Notes under the pieces: generated by a model | Seen by the model: only the letters and a program-made list of their open reading frames with translations | Told to the model about the DNA's origin: nothing | Database searches by the model: none | Position numbers and translations under genes: made by a program | In this document: one piece after another, positions 1-13,594 of the stretch | How the letters are laid out: each line of letters begins with the position of its first letter | Position numbering within the stretch: the stretch's first letter is position 1 | Assembly (NCBI GenBank): GCA_040954595.2 | Contig: CM082584.2 | Location: forward strand, 3,596,001 to 3,660,000 | DNA length: 64,000 bases | Reading direction: 5' to 3' | DNA from: Balanoglossus misakiensis | Lineage: Eukaryota; Hemichordata

Positions 1-184
1 TCTAAATCGGATTATTGCGGTGTTCATGCCAAGGAGTTTCGATTTGAAGGTAAATCGTTTTAAATACAGGTTAATAGTACAAATGGAAACACCACATTTA
101 ACACCGGTTTGTATGCATGTTGAAACGTCTTAAAATGTAACTTATGACCGAGAATGACCCACCCAAATTCTTTGTCTTGTCTAG

Positions 185-956
185 ACTTGTCGGATGTTAT
201 CATGAGGATATCGCCATCAAAAATAACGGAAGGTGACGACGTGACAATCGCATGTCACGCCATAGATGGCAAACCCGAACCTTACAAGATCGAGTTAACA
301 CATGATGGGAATTTGGTACATCAAAATGACAGCCAGGAGTTGTATTATAGCATCACCGACATCACTCCAACTAGTAGCGGGTTATACAAGTGTAATGCTT
401 ATACCAGTTTCTCCGACCAAAGTGTACATCACTCAACCGCCCAAGAACAACTAACCGTGCACTGTAAGTAAACTTTGAGCTTCAAGGCATAGAACATTAG
501 TATTGCCATTTGTCTGTGTAAGTCAGTTCAGTGACTATAGGTAATGTGAGCACATTTGTGTATGACTCTTTAGAGATTTAAAATGAAATTCTTATTGTCT
601 GGCCAGCACCGTTAACCTTTGCCTCTTCTGTCATTGTATTCCTTTAGATTCTCCGCGCTTAATTCCCGAAGAGGAAAACACATTCCAAGCCTCGATAGGT
701 GACGATATAGACATGAATTGTACAGTTCACGGAATGCCTCCACCAACAATAACATGGAGTGATGTAAATAATGAAGTGATTGGGGATGGTGATGACAACC
801 TGAAAATCGGCCCAACAGAGACTAAAGAAACTATTGTCAGCAGCGTCCTTACTGTTACCATTGCTGAAAACAAATATTATGGCAATTATACTTGTACAGC
901 ATCCAACGGGGAAGGTGCCGATGGCTCGCAAATGTGGGTAATTTCTGCGGCCGCAG
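185..956 (+). CDS. Gene A Ig-domain exons (two, 185-463 and 648-956)
   Basis: Two phase-1 exons of 279 and 309 bp, each one Ig domain. The first has the Cys pair in TIACHA and LYKCNA and matches the next-to-last domains of genes B (16597-16878) and C (35997-36278). The second is I-set-like, with NCTV, an ITW tryptophan and YTCTASN, and matches the membrane-proximal domains of B and C. The exon ends on T before GTAAGT and the next begins AT, giving a spliced VHY linker. Confidence 0.9.
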
Positions 957-3900
957 GTAAGTGATTTATGATTATACATTAGGTATATTACGTATAGTTA
1001 TATTTCACTTTATTTCTGTACTGAATAGGTTAAGTCCTATGATGTGTTTACTGTAAGTGCACGACGTTGCTGCTGGTAACTTAAATTCAAGACAACACGA
1101 TCAAAACTCAAATTTTCGTCGAACAGAACTGTGTGACCTCTACGTTCTTTCTGTATTGCATAGACTTTATTTTCACTTGCTGCACTTGTGAAAGTATTGC
1201 CGCAGTATATACCGCATCACTGACCTGCATGTATGGCACAGATCATGCGCAGAGTACATGGAGTTCTTGGGGCTCAACTTGTCTCTCTACAAACGCGTTC
1301 CTTGATTTTATGATTAATACATTGCCTCACCTTCTCTAGTCACGAAAATATCAGACACATTTATCTTTACAGCTTCAAATGGTACGAATGTCGTCGCAAT
1401 TGTAATTGTGGTGGTGGTTGTTGCTATTCTCATAATAATTCCAGTTGCTGTGATACTTTATCGTAAACAAAAATCAAAGAAACGACGCGATGATGGAAAT
1501 GGTAAGTAAAATCATGTCTGCATGTGTCAATAATTGCATCTACCTTCTGTATGCTTCTCCAAAGAGAAGATGCATGTTCGGCAATTATATGTGTAGCAAT
1601 GATGGGAATTCATGAAAAATATGAATTTTATCATTTTTCGTAGCACTATACATGATTGATACATGTATTTTCCATTCAGGATAGCCAAATCACCTATATG
1701 TATTTCCATGGTGTTCATTGTGTTACATTTCCTTTACCTTTGCAGAATATGTCACTTACGGGTAAGTATGTTTCCAACGTCATTAGCCAAGATTTTACTG
1801 CAAATTGATCTATATCAGCCATTGTAGTGTTTCTACATTTTTAATTATATTAGATTTAGATAAATACAGTGGGTTTAAAGAAATGTGGACCTTAATTTAT
1901 GTATTCCAGAAAGTTATTGTCAATAACGTGCACAAAGGCTTGCACTCTGATCATATTCTATCCGCATTCCGTCATTCTTCAAAACATATTTACACCAAAT
2001 TTAGTGAACACATCTAAATAAAAGTTATGTCGGTTTTAATTTCGTTACCGATAATAGGAAAAATGATGAAGAAGTCCAGTTGAATACTACATCAGATAGA
2101 CCTGAACCTTATGGTATAGCCAGCGAAGACGAAGTTAACCCGTATGCAGGTGCATTATAACACAGTCTTGAAGCACACATGTATACATGTAGTAGTAATT
2201 GTTCTTTTCGATGTGAACTCTAATCCTGAGGCTTATGGAGTATTTGATATTTGCGTAAAGTCAAGTGAGAGTGCAGTTCACTTTTTGAAAGGTAAAAGGT
2301 TAGACTCTGTAGCAATAGCAGTGACAATGGTATTATTATTCTGTGTTAAACAATAGAATCAGAAAACGTCGGAACGTTTCTCGGCCTGCCAGTAAGCACC
2401 AAAGATGTAAATGAGAGTGACACATTGGATAATACAGGAACAGGAGAGAAGAAAGAGCAAAACGACAATGACATTGAAAACCTGTATGCCAAACCACACA
2501 AAAGTTCCACGAAAAGAGTGAGTAACATTAATAACATGACAACGTTAATATGTATGCACAAGGAATGAGGCAGGTTAGCATTATCAAATCACTTGTCACA
2601 TCTCATTTCAACTACAGAACGGTTTTGTGTAATTTCTCTCTCTTGATCTCTTTGGCTGTACGTCTGCATGTCTGTCTGACTCCGTCTATGTCTCTCTCTC
2701 TCAACAGGGAGCATCAGCAACAGCAGCCACCCTTGGTAATCAGTAATCAATATATTGATTTATACCAAATACTAATAATTATGCTCCATCAAAGTATTTA
2801 AGTTAAATCAGTCACTGTACATCGGTGATCTACATTTTTATTCTTTGTATATAAAAAAATTTAGGTTTAGATGTTGGCAAGTTTTTCACATCCAGAATTT
2901 ACTGATCATTAAGCTAGCAAGCTATCAATCGAATTCAGGTTTAAGTTCATTTTTGCTTGTTTTTTTTTTTTCTTTCAAAAAGCAGCTGTGAAAACCGTTC
3001 CATCTGGTACAAATGCCACTAGTGTTGAACAGGCTGACTTGTCACGTTCAGGCATTCCAACAGAGGAAAACAAGCGAGTTTATGAACTTTACGACCAACT
3101 CTTATCTACAGAATCGACAAAACCGGTAAGCTGAGTCAATATTTACCATGCTCTTGAATTATGATTACACATTTATAGACCGTTGTCATTCATCTGTTGG
3201 TTAATCGTTAATCCGTAGAATTATAAAAAATGTAAAGTGTCTTGAGAAATCCGGCATGTTTTAGTGGCGCAAACAATTTAGCCTCAGAAGTTCTATTGAT
3301 ATTTTATGATAATTGTGTATACATGCTTCATTTTCTTTGTCCTGCTAACTCCCTTTCTTCGAATTCAAGTGTGATTGTTGGAAATATGTTGATGTCGCCG
3401 ATATTCTACGCAAAATAACATCAAGTAAGACAAGTAGATAACATGTAAACATGTATACATCTCTGCACTTACTTTATTTGCTTTCGCATTCGTTTACAGG
3501 TCGGCGACGCTAAACAAAACAAAGACAATCCTGATAGAAAAGGTACATATGATTTGTTTTTCAATATGATATGCGTTCTATCTTTCAGAAACGGCGACGA
3601 CGAAAAAGGGGAAAGCGAAATCGTATTTTTGCGGAAGAACATAGTATGTCATGGTGAACTTACCAATAATCTCCTCTGATTTGCAAAAAAGCCATACCAA
3701 TCCATGTCTAATTTTCCTATCACCCCATAAATTAAATTATCTTATATTGGCACTTGCAAACAGTGGATCATTGCATGTAACGAAAGTCTTAGTCTTAGTA
3801 ATGATAATGTTATACTCTTTGAATTTTAAACCATGGTACTAATACTACTGTCCCCACTTCTACTAACATGCACTAATTCATTATGTAGCCACTACTTCTA

Positions 3901-4922
3901 CTAACAATACTAATCACAATAATTCATACTGGCTTCTTTGTTGAAATCCAGATACTAATACATTTGTTAATTCCGCGGACACTTAACCATCAATTTTGTG
4001 TTCCTGCACGATGTCATGAGCAGACAAACTTATGGCACAGATCAGAGTCATCAACGGTAGTTTAATTTCTGTTTGCACAAGTTCTCTGAGTGCATGGCTA
4101 CTCTATGTGAAATTTTCTTTATGTACCATCATTATACCTGCAAACGTCATTTTTCAACAATAGTGGTGCATTTCCAAACCGTGTACTGAGGCCACAAAAT
4201 GCATCACTGAGAATGATGCGTCCGTACACCACTCTTTCCAATTATATCAATACATCATATGCGTATATATTACACCACCGTCTATGTCGGCATCGTAGGT
4301 TGCTCCAATTTTTAGGATACACTCCTAAAATTCACAGGAACTGATTAGGGCTTTTTCTGGCATGTCCTGTCAAATGGACATTATTTATTGCTGTGAGTAA
4401 TGTCGCATTTTATGCATACGCGCGAGCAGGTGTTATACTTTTCAGTTTGTCTGATGAATGTTATTAGCATTATGATTCTAATGTTGCAACATTTCCCTAT
4501 TTTAGTGTCCGCCAGCTCCGTGCGCTTTGAAGAGCAGGGTGAAGCGGTAGGCAAGGTAGGTTCAGCTTGTCTATGATAGCTGTGACGTGATTGTAGTCTG
4601 TGTAGTCTGAGCATTTGCACGAACTCTGAACTCGTGACCTCATTATCTATATAACAGGTTTTGATGAAAAGCACAGTTTCAATGTTTAAGGCTGCGTTCG
4701 AATTCGCTCGTGCACTCTGATTACACAGTGGCCTTAAGTCAACTTTGTTCCATTTTATCTTTATATTACCCACTGCCGTACATATGATTTATTACTTAGA
4801 CCGGTAAAGAGGGAGAACTCACCTATGCTGATTTGGATCTGTCTGGTAGCAACTTGGGAAAGGGGACTGAAGTAAAACCACCGCCAATGGAGACAACGGA
4901 GTACGCCTCTCTCAAATTTTAA
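185..4922 (+). CDS. Gene A (5' partial): IgSF receptor with ITIM/ITSM-like tail
   Basis: Type I membrane receptor, cut off at its N-terminus by the left window edge. Exons: 185-463, 648-956, 1373-1501, 1746-1761, 2058-2149, 2357-2517, 2708-2735, 2983-3125, 3500-3542, 4506-4555, 4800-4922. All have AG/GT borders and matching phases, and with one carried-in base the total is 458 codons including the stop. Order: two Ig domains, one TM helix, a tail of about 220 residues. Tail tyrosine motifs are NLYAKP, VYELYDQL, LTYADLDL (ITIM consensus) and TEYASLKF (ITSM-like). In vertebrate Siglec, FCRL and SIRP receptors this ITIM plus ITSM pairing recruits SH2 phosphatases; that role here is inference. 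The number of upstream Ig domains is unknown. Orthology to any vertebrate receptor is not claimed. Confidence 0.88.
1373..1501 (+). CDS. Gene A transmembrane exon
   Basis: A 43-codon exon. A run of Val/Ile/Ala (start VVAIVIVVVVVAILIII) forms one helix, followed by a basic stop-transfer stretch (YRKQKSKKRR). It places the following exons in the cytoplasm. Phase 1 on both sides. Confidence 0.92.
1746..4922 (+). CDS. Gene A cytoplasmic tail exons
   Basis: Eight small exons: 1746-1761 (16-bp microexon), 2058-2149, 2357-2517, 2708-2735, 2983-3125, 3500-3542, 4506-4555, 4800-4922. Phases run 1-2, 2-1, 1-0, 0-1, 1-0, 0-1, 1-0, 0-stop, and all joins keep frame. Tyrosines lie in EYVTYG, PEPYGI, NPYA, ENLYAKP, VYELYDQL, LTYADL and TEYASL. 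The exon at 2983 has a NAGNAG acceptor, so one alanine may be optional. The 4506-4555 exon was chosen because it alone links the phase-1 donor at 3542 to the phase-0 acceptor at 4799. Stop TAA is at 4920-4922. Confidence 0.82.
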
Positions 4923-5289
4923 TGCGTTAATCTCTGCATATATGTATATTTTACTGTTATAAATTTTCATAACACAGACACACCCATGTAATATGCAGCG
5001 AGTTGTTTATTGTACACTATTCGTGTCATCTACTCTCATAATTGAATTAAATGTCATGTATTTCATTTCTCAGCATATTTTGTTTAGTTAGCAAGTACTG
5101 TCATTTCACTGTCTTTCATGTTTACATTTGAATATATAATGTCCCTATTTAGGTGTTCGCATATTGAGAAACAGAGAGGAAATAGTCACGGGTTTCAAGT
5201 TTGTTTAAGCTAGTTTCATACGAAATTTACATAGTATTTTCAGTGTCGATTAATTTATTTACAGCACGAACGAGAAAATGAAAAACCGA

Positions 5290-5295
5290 AATAAA
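5290..5295 (+). promoter_or_regulatory. Candidate poly(A) signal of gene A
   Basis: AATAAA about 370 bp after the gene A stop. A second AATAAA is at 5934-5939. Either could end the transcript. Confidence 0.5.
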
Positions 5296-8200
5296 AGTTA
5301 ATATCACGTAGAAATACAACAAAACTCATTTTATTAATGAATAATTACATTAATTAACAGATCCAGATTTTTTTTAATTAAATACTAGAGTTATATCCCT
5401 TTTTGATTCCAAACAGGTCATACACGTTTCGGTCTGAATTTGGCTATTTGAGTAAATTAATGCGAAAGGTGTACATTTCGAATTCGTCTTTATATAAGTC
5501 ATGATTTGTTTAGTTTATAATTAATTTAGTGTAAGCTATGTGGGACGGATAATCTAGTTAAGAAATTGTGCATATTTTTGTGCGCTTTTAATTTGTTTGC
5601 AGGTATATATTTATTCAGAAACGTTGGACTCATTTCAGTCAGGCCAACCTGTTTTACCGATCATTTATTGGCAAATTTCGATAGGAATATTAGTTGTTTT
5701 TGAAGTACCAACTACTGATAATTATCGACATGTTTATTCTGTGAACTGTGCAGCGTGCTCATGATATCAATGTCCGCTTCTCATGCAATGTCACTTTACC
5801 CAGGAATACTGTTTTTTCTATGTTATCTTGTGGAGATAGTTGTTATCAGAATGTAAACAGGTCAAAGTTTGTTACGAGACAGAATTCCGTCGTTTGGGTG
5901 TACATATCATAGAATCGGTGCCAAGTGTTCGACAATAAAATAATTTATAGAATTTTGAATCCTGTGAGCAGATGATTGTTTATTGGTACAAAAATGCAAC
6001 ACATATATGTACACATGCGTGGATAGGAACCGTTTAATTAAAAAGCGCACAAGTCGCAGCGAAATGAATGTGGGGATAGACAGGCAAACACGGACAGAAA
6101 GAAACAAGACACATAGACCGACACGAGAAGGGAAGACGGGACCGGCAGAAGAAACAAATAAAATGCGCATACCCCAGCTGACCTAGCATAAGTCGCACAG
6201 ACATGTAGTGATTAGAAACATGATGAAAACTTAGAATTGAATGAGTTCAACATAGTTATATTCACACACCAGATGGTCATGTTGCCCAGTGTGGAAATCA
6301 TTAGAGTGATTGATCATATGGCTGGTCCATATATATCTGCGTGACTGTTTAAGCTGTTGACTTATTTAATATTTCTCTTTGGATCAGTGAATGACCCACA
6401 CCCTATAATCAAATAGCATATCACACACACACATACACACACATGTTGAATGCGTGGAATTGCCCGTTCCTCGAATTGTAACATCCTTATGTAATGTCAA
6501 ATTCGCAACGAAAAATAAGAAACCACTTCGTGTAAGTTGAAGTGCTTGGATGAAAGGTTTTCTATACGTCAACGCCTACACAAACATAACAATAATTGTG
6601 TGGTTGTCATAATTTAATAACGTTCTGTTCAGTGTCTAAAACTCGTGTTGAAAACAAGGTGGCCAGGCAGGACATTGGCGATGCCAATGGTGGTTAGCTA
6701 CGCCCCAAACAGTAAGACCAGCTCTAATCCGATAAAATCAGGGTGATTTATTAAAGCACCGTGCCAGGTCTGTGTTGACACACACGTCGATATTATCGAC
6801 ATCCTGTGCATTTCCCGGAGCAAAGTTTACTGCGAGCCTTGCTTAGGTCTCCAAACATCGGGCCTTATCGTACAGTAGACCGATAAATATATTTACTTTG
6901 TGCTATTTCGTCACTCTGTGCAGCGATAAGGTTAAACGAGTTTAACCTGCACAATTTTACAGATACGTAATTGGATTTCGTCGTGCCATTCCTCGTGTAT
7001 ATGGATTGTGGAATTTTGTTTAAAATTTAATCTTAATATTGAAGAGATAAACGCCACATTGTCAGATTCCAAACCATTGCGGAATCAACTATTGTATGCA
7101 ATAATTAGTATTTCACACGTAGTGAATAAATATTTATGATATTGAATACATTCAAGTGACGACAATCTCGAGAGAATTCCGTTGAAATATTTGCCACATG
7201 TTTGTAATTTGGTTAGTAGGAAACAAATTCCCGCATTGTCAGACTTAGCTGCACAAGAATGAGGAACATCTTTCTACAGAAAAAAGTGCCGCGGACGTGG
7301 TCGGTCAGCGAGCGCGCATCGATGACGTCATGTCAGCAAAAAAGTCGCGTGGCAAATACAACAATATGTCAGGATGTGCATCTGGGGAAATGTGTGCATT
7401 TCCCCTTGGCTTATGGTTGTTATTGTATAACAGCGTCGTGATTTCACGACATGCATTCTGTGGGCAAAGGATCTGTTCCAGATTATGGATTATAAATAAA
7501 GGTCAATCCATGAAAGGTTATAGACAATGGTGTCCCTCACGAAGAGGTTGTTCGTGCTTTTAGGTGGCAACGGGTATCACACACGACTTTATTTAAGACA
7601 ATTATGAGAACGGGTAGCGAAACTTTTCCATTGAAACCAGGCAAAAGTTTCGGGTACGACAAGCTCATCATACTTCAAACGGTACATTACGGTACCACGC
7701 AGATATGGTGGTACAAAGTACCATCGTTCTGATTATGGAAAATTTCAAAAGTTCTGTACTTTTTCGTCGGGCCACACACACTCACTAGGTGTATCTTTAA
7801 TCATGATGGTCTTTGCACCGCTATCATTTTACCCCCCCCCCCCCTCTCAGTATCAGCAAGAAGGTTGGCCTCAACAGAGCAATTAACGTCATATTGTAGC
7901 TGACCTTTGATAATCCTCGCGTCACTGGGTCCGGTTCGTTGATGTAGTTTATATGTAGAGTAGCATTTGAGAGATTGAAATCAATTGTACAGCGTTGTGA
8001 ACTTTGCGGTATGAGAACAATTTCTGTCGAAGATATATATTTATTTGCTCTCCTTCCCTCTCTCTCCCTTCTGCCCTCCCTCCCCCACCTTCCCCTCTTC
8101 TCTCACCACCCCCTTTCTCATCGATTGGGAACCACAATTTTGGAAATATGTCGTTACTATAAATCGGTATTTATTCTTAACTGACCTGGACTCCATGATG

Positions 8201-10003
8201 GTTACACATCAAACAACGTCGATTATATTAAAACGTGTTTATGTGCTCGAATAACTTCCATTTTAAACGCATCCCAGTGTACAAGGGGAGCAAAATCACC
8301 AATCAGTCAAAACACATTATATTCAATCAATCAAAAATACGTCGTTCCTTCAAGTAGAATAGCTGAAGCCACAATTTGACAGATATACCAGTGAGATAAT
8401 CTTAGAGATTCTGGAATGAGGAAACAGGGCAAAGGTCATGCAGTGTGGCACGACGCTGCACGGTCACGGAGTTATTGATATCTCAGTTACGTTATTCATT
8501 AATCTGGTGAATATTCCATTCAGCTAAACGAAAACAATATGTATATTACATGAACGTTGGTGGCACCCTTTTGTGCTCGGTCAGTTAAAAACAAGACTAA
8601 GTCTAACAGACGACGGTTTGGCTTCCACGGTATGCACAAACGGCACATTGATATTAAAAAGCAGGCGAGAATTTTGATTATGTGCGCTGGATTTTATTAT
8701 TTACCTTAATTTAACTGTCCATAAGAAACAAGAAACGTCAGAACAAACCTGTCGAAGTACACTGATATAGATAATATGGGTGCTGCATGACATTATGTTC
8801 ACGCATTTTAACCCGTATGACATATTTTCCACACATGACAATGCAAGAGAAATGATGCCGTTAATCACATGAAGAGTCGAAGTTTGCATTGCCTATATAA
8901 AATAAAGACGTTGTGCTGTTTATACCTTCAAAAGACTTTTACTTGATTTAGCTTTATATCACACCTTCTGTTTTAATTTTGTTAATTCTTGGTAAACCGA
9001 CAATGCAGTGTAGTTATCACAGCCTGGGTGATCGATAGATTTTCATATCTGAAAACGAAAGAAGTTCCCGAGCTTTGCCCGGCGGTTGTGAGCGCGCCCC
9101 CAAACGATATTGGTAACGAAATCTGCATTTTTCGTCGCATTTTTCGAGCTGAGGTATTGTACTCAACTCGACGTGCGAGGCGCTGTTACAGTCCATAAAT
9201 TTACCATCGGAGGTCGTCCCTCGTGGATGACTGATGTCCAAATCAGTCGTGACAGGAAGGGGAAAATGTAACGATGTCAACCTCAGGTAAGTCAATTTGA
9301 TAAGAATACAAGTTCTTGATCGGTTTAAACGCATGGTTTGGTACATAACGCTTTCATGAAACCCCGGTGAGGGCTTTAAAACAATCTCGATTGAACGTCA
9401 TAGCTCTAAAACGCATGTCACATTGTCGCCGTGAACAGCTAAATTTAAACGCTCATTTATAGGCATAGGCCTATATAGCTCAACCCAGCGGTGTTACAAA
9501 GCACAAGCTAACCGATATCGAATAGTAAGCAAAACGATAAAGACTCTGTTTTAGAAAGAAACACTAGCGATTTTATACATTGAAAACTATACCCTGATAT
9601 TTTAATGTCAGTTTAAAAACAAATGAACGATGCAAATGTATTTCTATGGCTATTGGCCGTGTGTGTGGCCAAAGGATAGACATCGACTGAAAGTCGCTTC
9701 TGCCTACTTTGGCCAAAATTATCACTGACGCGCTTGCAAAAGCGAGGTTTACTCATCGCTTCTGGCGAATATCGAGCAACGCCTCAGCAACAGGGCCCGT
9801 ACGCCACGTCACGGCGCTATGGAGTTACTACTCCGGCACTAAGCTGTTACACCAGTACATGTTTCCAAAAATAGTTTGCGTCAATGGGTGATTATTGGTA
9901 GCATCATTACTTTGAAATTTAAATTTAACATCGTATCCAATAATCGAAAGTGTGCAGCTTATATTCATTATATTTTAAGGTAATTGCTTATTTGCAAAAT
10001 CGG

Positions 10004-10074
<71 letters not shown>

Positions 10075-10075
10075 T
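10004..10075. repeat. (ATTT)n microsatellite
   Basis: Perfect tetranucleotide repeat of about 18 units, roughly 260 bp upstream of the gene B signal-peptide exon. Confidence 0.97.
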
Positions 10076-10334
10076 ATTATCATATTGAGACGTATTTTAT
10101 GTGTCCTTCCGTGCAGTCCTTCAATGAACGACGAACACAAATGCAGGTAGACAATCACAACACAGAGCTAGGCACATTTACATGCAATAACACATCCACC
10201 AATCACCAAGGCAAGTCAAGTCACAAAGGACAAAATAATAATAAAAAAGACATCTATCATTTACGCATACATACAGTACACAACCATGGATGCACAATAT
10301 ATGCATATCTATTCCGGACACAAATGATGCCACA

Positions 10335-10425
10335 ATGATCACTGTTCTGAATTCGCATCCCACAGATAGCCTGACACTGCAGGTCATACTCGGTGTTATC
10401 TTCATAACACAAGCCAGAATTTCAG
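10335..10425 (+). CDS. Gene B signal-peptide exon
   Basis: ATG at 10335 opens 30 codons plus one base (phase 1). A hydrophobic core LQVILGVIFI follows a polar N-terminus. The donor is G then GTATAT. An in-frame ATG further upstream exists, but this one gives the normal signal-peptide length. The 5' UTR is not resolved. Confidence 0.72.
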
Positions 10426-13400
10426 GTATATATATTATATTTTGTGTTTTGGGTAATATCTCGAGTTTCTCGTGTACACCGGGTGATTGCTATCACAAAT
10501 ATCCTACAGTGCCCTCACGCATGTAAGATTTGTATAAACAAGGCTTATACCAGTTCATGTCATGAATATCGTATAATATATAGACACAGTCAAACGTGTG
10601 TTAGTGGCCAACCTCTGTACAGTGGTCACTTTGTTAGAGTCCCTGTACAATTTACATAGGCCAAGGTTCTATGAAGACCAGTTTAGGAAGTCCCTCGACT
10701 GACCACTATATACAGGTTTGATTGTATTGTGTGATATTTCCATGCATCCGTGTCCGTGTATTAGCCTCGCTTTCCTTCGCGGAAGAACCAGTTGACACGA
10801 TCAGAATCGAGGGCGATGACGTCAGGTTGAACTGCACCTTGGAAGGCTGGACTTCGGAACCCCTGCTGTGGTCCAAGGAGGATCCCGGCGGTTATGGAAT
10901 TTCGTTTAAGGATGAAGTGTTCCTGCCAGGCCACTACCTGGTCGACGAATACGGGACGGGTGCCTACAGTCTGGGGATTGTGAATGCAACTTTCGAAAAC
11001 GATGGGGTGTACACGTGTGGGGTCTTCACAGCGCCAAAGCTGACATCGTCCGCTGCTCTGTTTCTTATGGGTGAGTTGAATAAGAAATGTCATGTTCCAT
11101 GAGTCTACGCTTACCTTAAGCACTCACCTCACTCACTCGCTCGCTCACCCACTCACTCACTCTGGCATCCATCCATCCATCCGTCTATCCATCCATCCAT
11201 CCGTCTATTCATCTATATATTTTTGGCAATAAATGTATTGTGTATGAGTAGAGGATTTCACTTACCCCATTTGCAGATGAACTTCCTGAATGCAGTGTGG
11301 AACCCGGATCCGTCGTCAAAGCCGGAGACAATACAACATTCAACTGTTCCATCAACAAGGCAGTGCCACCGGGTGAATTGGTTTGGCGACTGAACGGTGA
11401 CCGAGTCGCTAGCGAGGGAAATTCTTTGACCCACGAATGGACGGCGTCTTTTGACCGGACGCAAAATGGCTCCATGATGGCCTGCGCGTTGGAATATTTT
11501 ACCTTGTCGGAGCCCCTACCCTGCCAAAATATCTTGATGGAAGTACAATGTAAGAATATCCCCGTTTATTCGCTGGTTTCTCGTATTAGTGCGACCATGA
11601 ATGAAGTCCTTTACTGCAGACTGAACCTCGGAAGAACTGGGTTCACGTTTAATGGCCAAATATTTGTTTTGATAACTTAAGTGACAAATAATCACAAAAT
11701 TCCTCAAATCGATGTGACTTTATTATTTCATGGATGTTAATACCAACCTATAAATATATAGATAGAAGACAACCTTTATGAATGTTCAACTTGTAAAATC
11801 CACATTTAGCTTTGTTTCAACAATTTCAGACGATCCATTGGTGAACATCGAAATCACCGGCGATGCTAGCTCTGACGGGAAGGTCATCCAGGGTGACTCG
11901 TTCACCGCAGAATGTGTGGTCACTGACTCCAACCCGGAACCCGACACAATCACGTGGTTTGACGATGATGGAAACGCTGTCGGATCTAACGGACACCTGA
12001 TAATGCTAGAAATCGATCGCAGTCAGACAGATAGTAATTATACATGCACGGCGAGCAATGCGTTTTATGATGGCAGTCACGGAACTGGGTCGGCCGTGCT
12101 AAGTATAGACGTGCAGTGTAAGTAGTAAGGTTATCTCTTTAAATAGCTCAGACTCCCATCTGTACAGTTATTAACGGCGATTTCCGAGTCTCTACTTGCC
12201 TGCATTTGAACCGTCCAAAATAAATGTAATCACACGGGGTGTGTCGACACCAACATATCAAGTCGTTTGGCATAGAACGCATGCAGATTGCATGCATATT
12301 ATGTGTACACTAAGGTCAAGTGGTCGTTGGACTATTGACAAGACCACTCAGTCAGACAATACAGCAGATGATACCACAACTTGATTTTAAGATTTATGTT
12401 ATTTGGATACAAAGCTTATACTATTTATCAATATATGAGGCATGAAATTTCACCAATGCAAGAGTATATTATATGTTGCGACCAGAACAAAGGCTTAGGT
12501 AATTTTTTCTCTACTGTTTATATGTCCTCTCCTATCAAATTCCTCCATTCCTATCAGATCTGGCCACTGTCGGTATCCTTGACGAAAGTAACGGTACGGT
12601 TGTTGAAGGCGATACATACCAGGCAATCTGCGTCGCGGACGCTAACCCTATCCCAGAGTTCACCTGGATCGGTCCTGGTGACCGTGTTATCAGCAATGAT
12701 GAATCACTAACGATCCATAATGTAGAACGAAACTTCGGTGGTGCATATGTCTGTTGTGCGAACGTAACGTTCTGGGATTCGTCGGTTCAATATTCCAATA
12801 CATCAATGATGTTAAATATCCAGTGTAAGTTTAACATTAACCTAATCAATGCTTATGTTTGTCATTCACTTCATTACACAAATCAATCGGTCGGATATGA
12901 ATAGAGGGAAAAGGGCTATTCAATTAGGCCGATTTACATGTTAATGCACATAAATATTTAATTTGTCACATGCAACATATGCATGTGTTCATGACAGAAA
13001 CGCCACTATTTTGAATAACACGTAGATTACATGTATAGCTCACGACGGTCGTGTACTTCGTGTTCGCTTGCAACCAATAGTTTATATGATATTAAACACG
13101 ACTGGCTAGATATGCTTGCAAACAATAATCGCGAAGTATACTGTCTTAGCAAAAATATTCTTTGTTGTATTTACCCAAGATGCACCTATTGTAATCGCAA
13201 ATATAACTGGAAACGCAAACACAGACGGCAAGGTTATTGAAGGGAAATCATTCGTCGCCGAGTGCGTGGTCTTAGATAACAATCCACAGCATGACCATGT
13301 GGTTTGGAAAGACGACGAAGCAAATGTTATCGGTTCGCGAAGATGGTTGGAATTTGATACTATTGGCAGCGGTAGGACAGGTACCTATACATGTACAGCC

Positions 13401-13521
13401 AGCAACACTTTCTGGGATGGACGCCGTGGAAACGGTTCAACAGCTGTTACAATAGACGTCCAATGTAAGCATTCCCCAGTAGTAGCATGGTGATGGTATG
13501 GTGGTGGTGGTGGAGATGGAA

Positions 13522-13594
<73 letters not shown>

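Larger units (their letters stand above)
4923..10334. other. Gene A 3' UTR and intergenic gap before gene B
   Basis: About 5.4 kb with no exon I can support on either strand. It holds candidate poly(A) signals, a pyrimidine-rich stretch near 8053-8115, a poly-C run near 7832 and the ATTT microsatellite at 10004-10075. The gene B promoter must lie near its right end or further upstream; no TATA box or start site could be assigned. Confidence 0.6.

Noticed and set aside
3589-3650. Possible extra gene A tail exon (ETATTKKGKAKS)
   Set aside because: It follows a TTTCAG acceptor but lacks a usable donor and runs into a stop; exon 4506-4555 joins the phases correctly instead.
9017-9346. 109-residue minus-strand frame in the A-B gap
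   Set aside because: No recognised domain, no signal peptide and no supporting splice context; such frames are expected by chance at this length.
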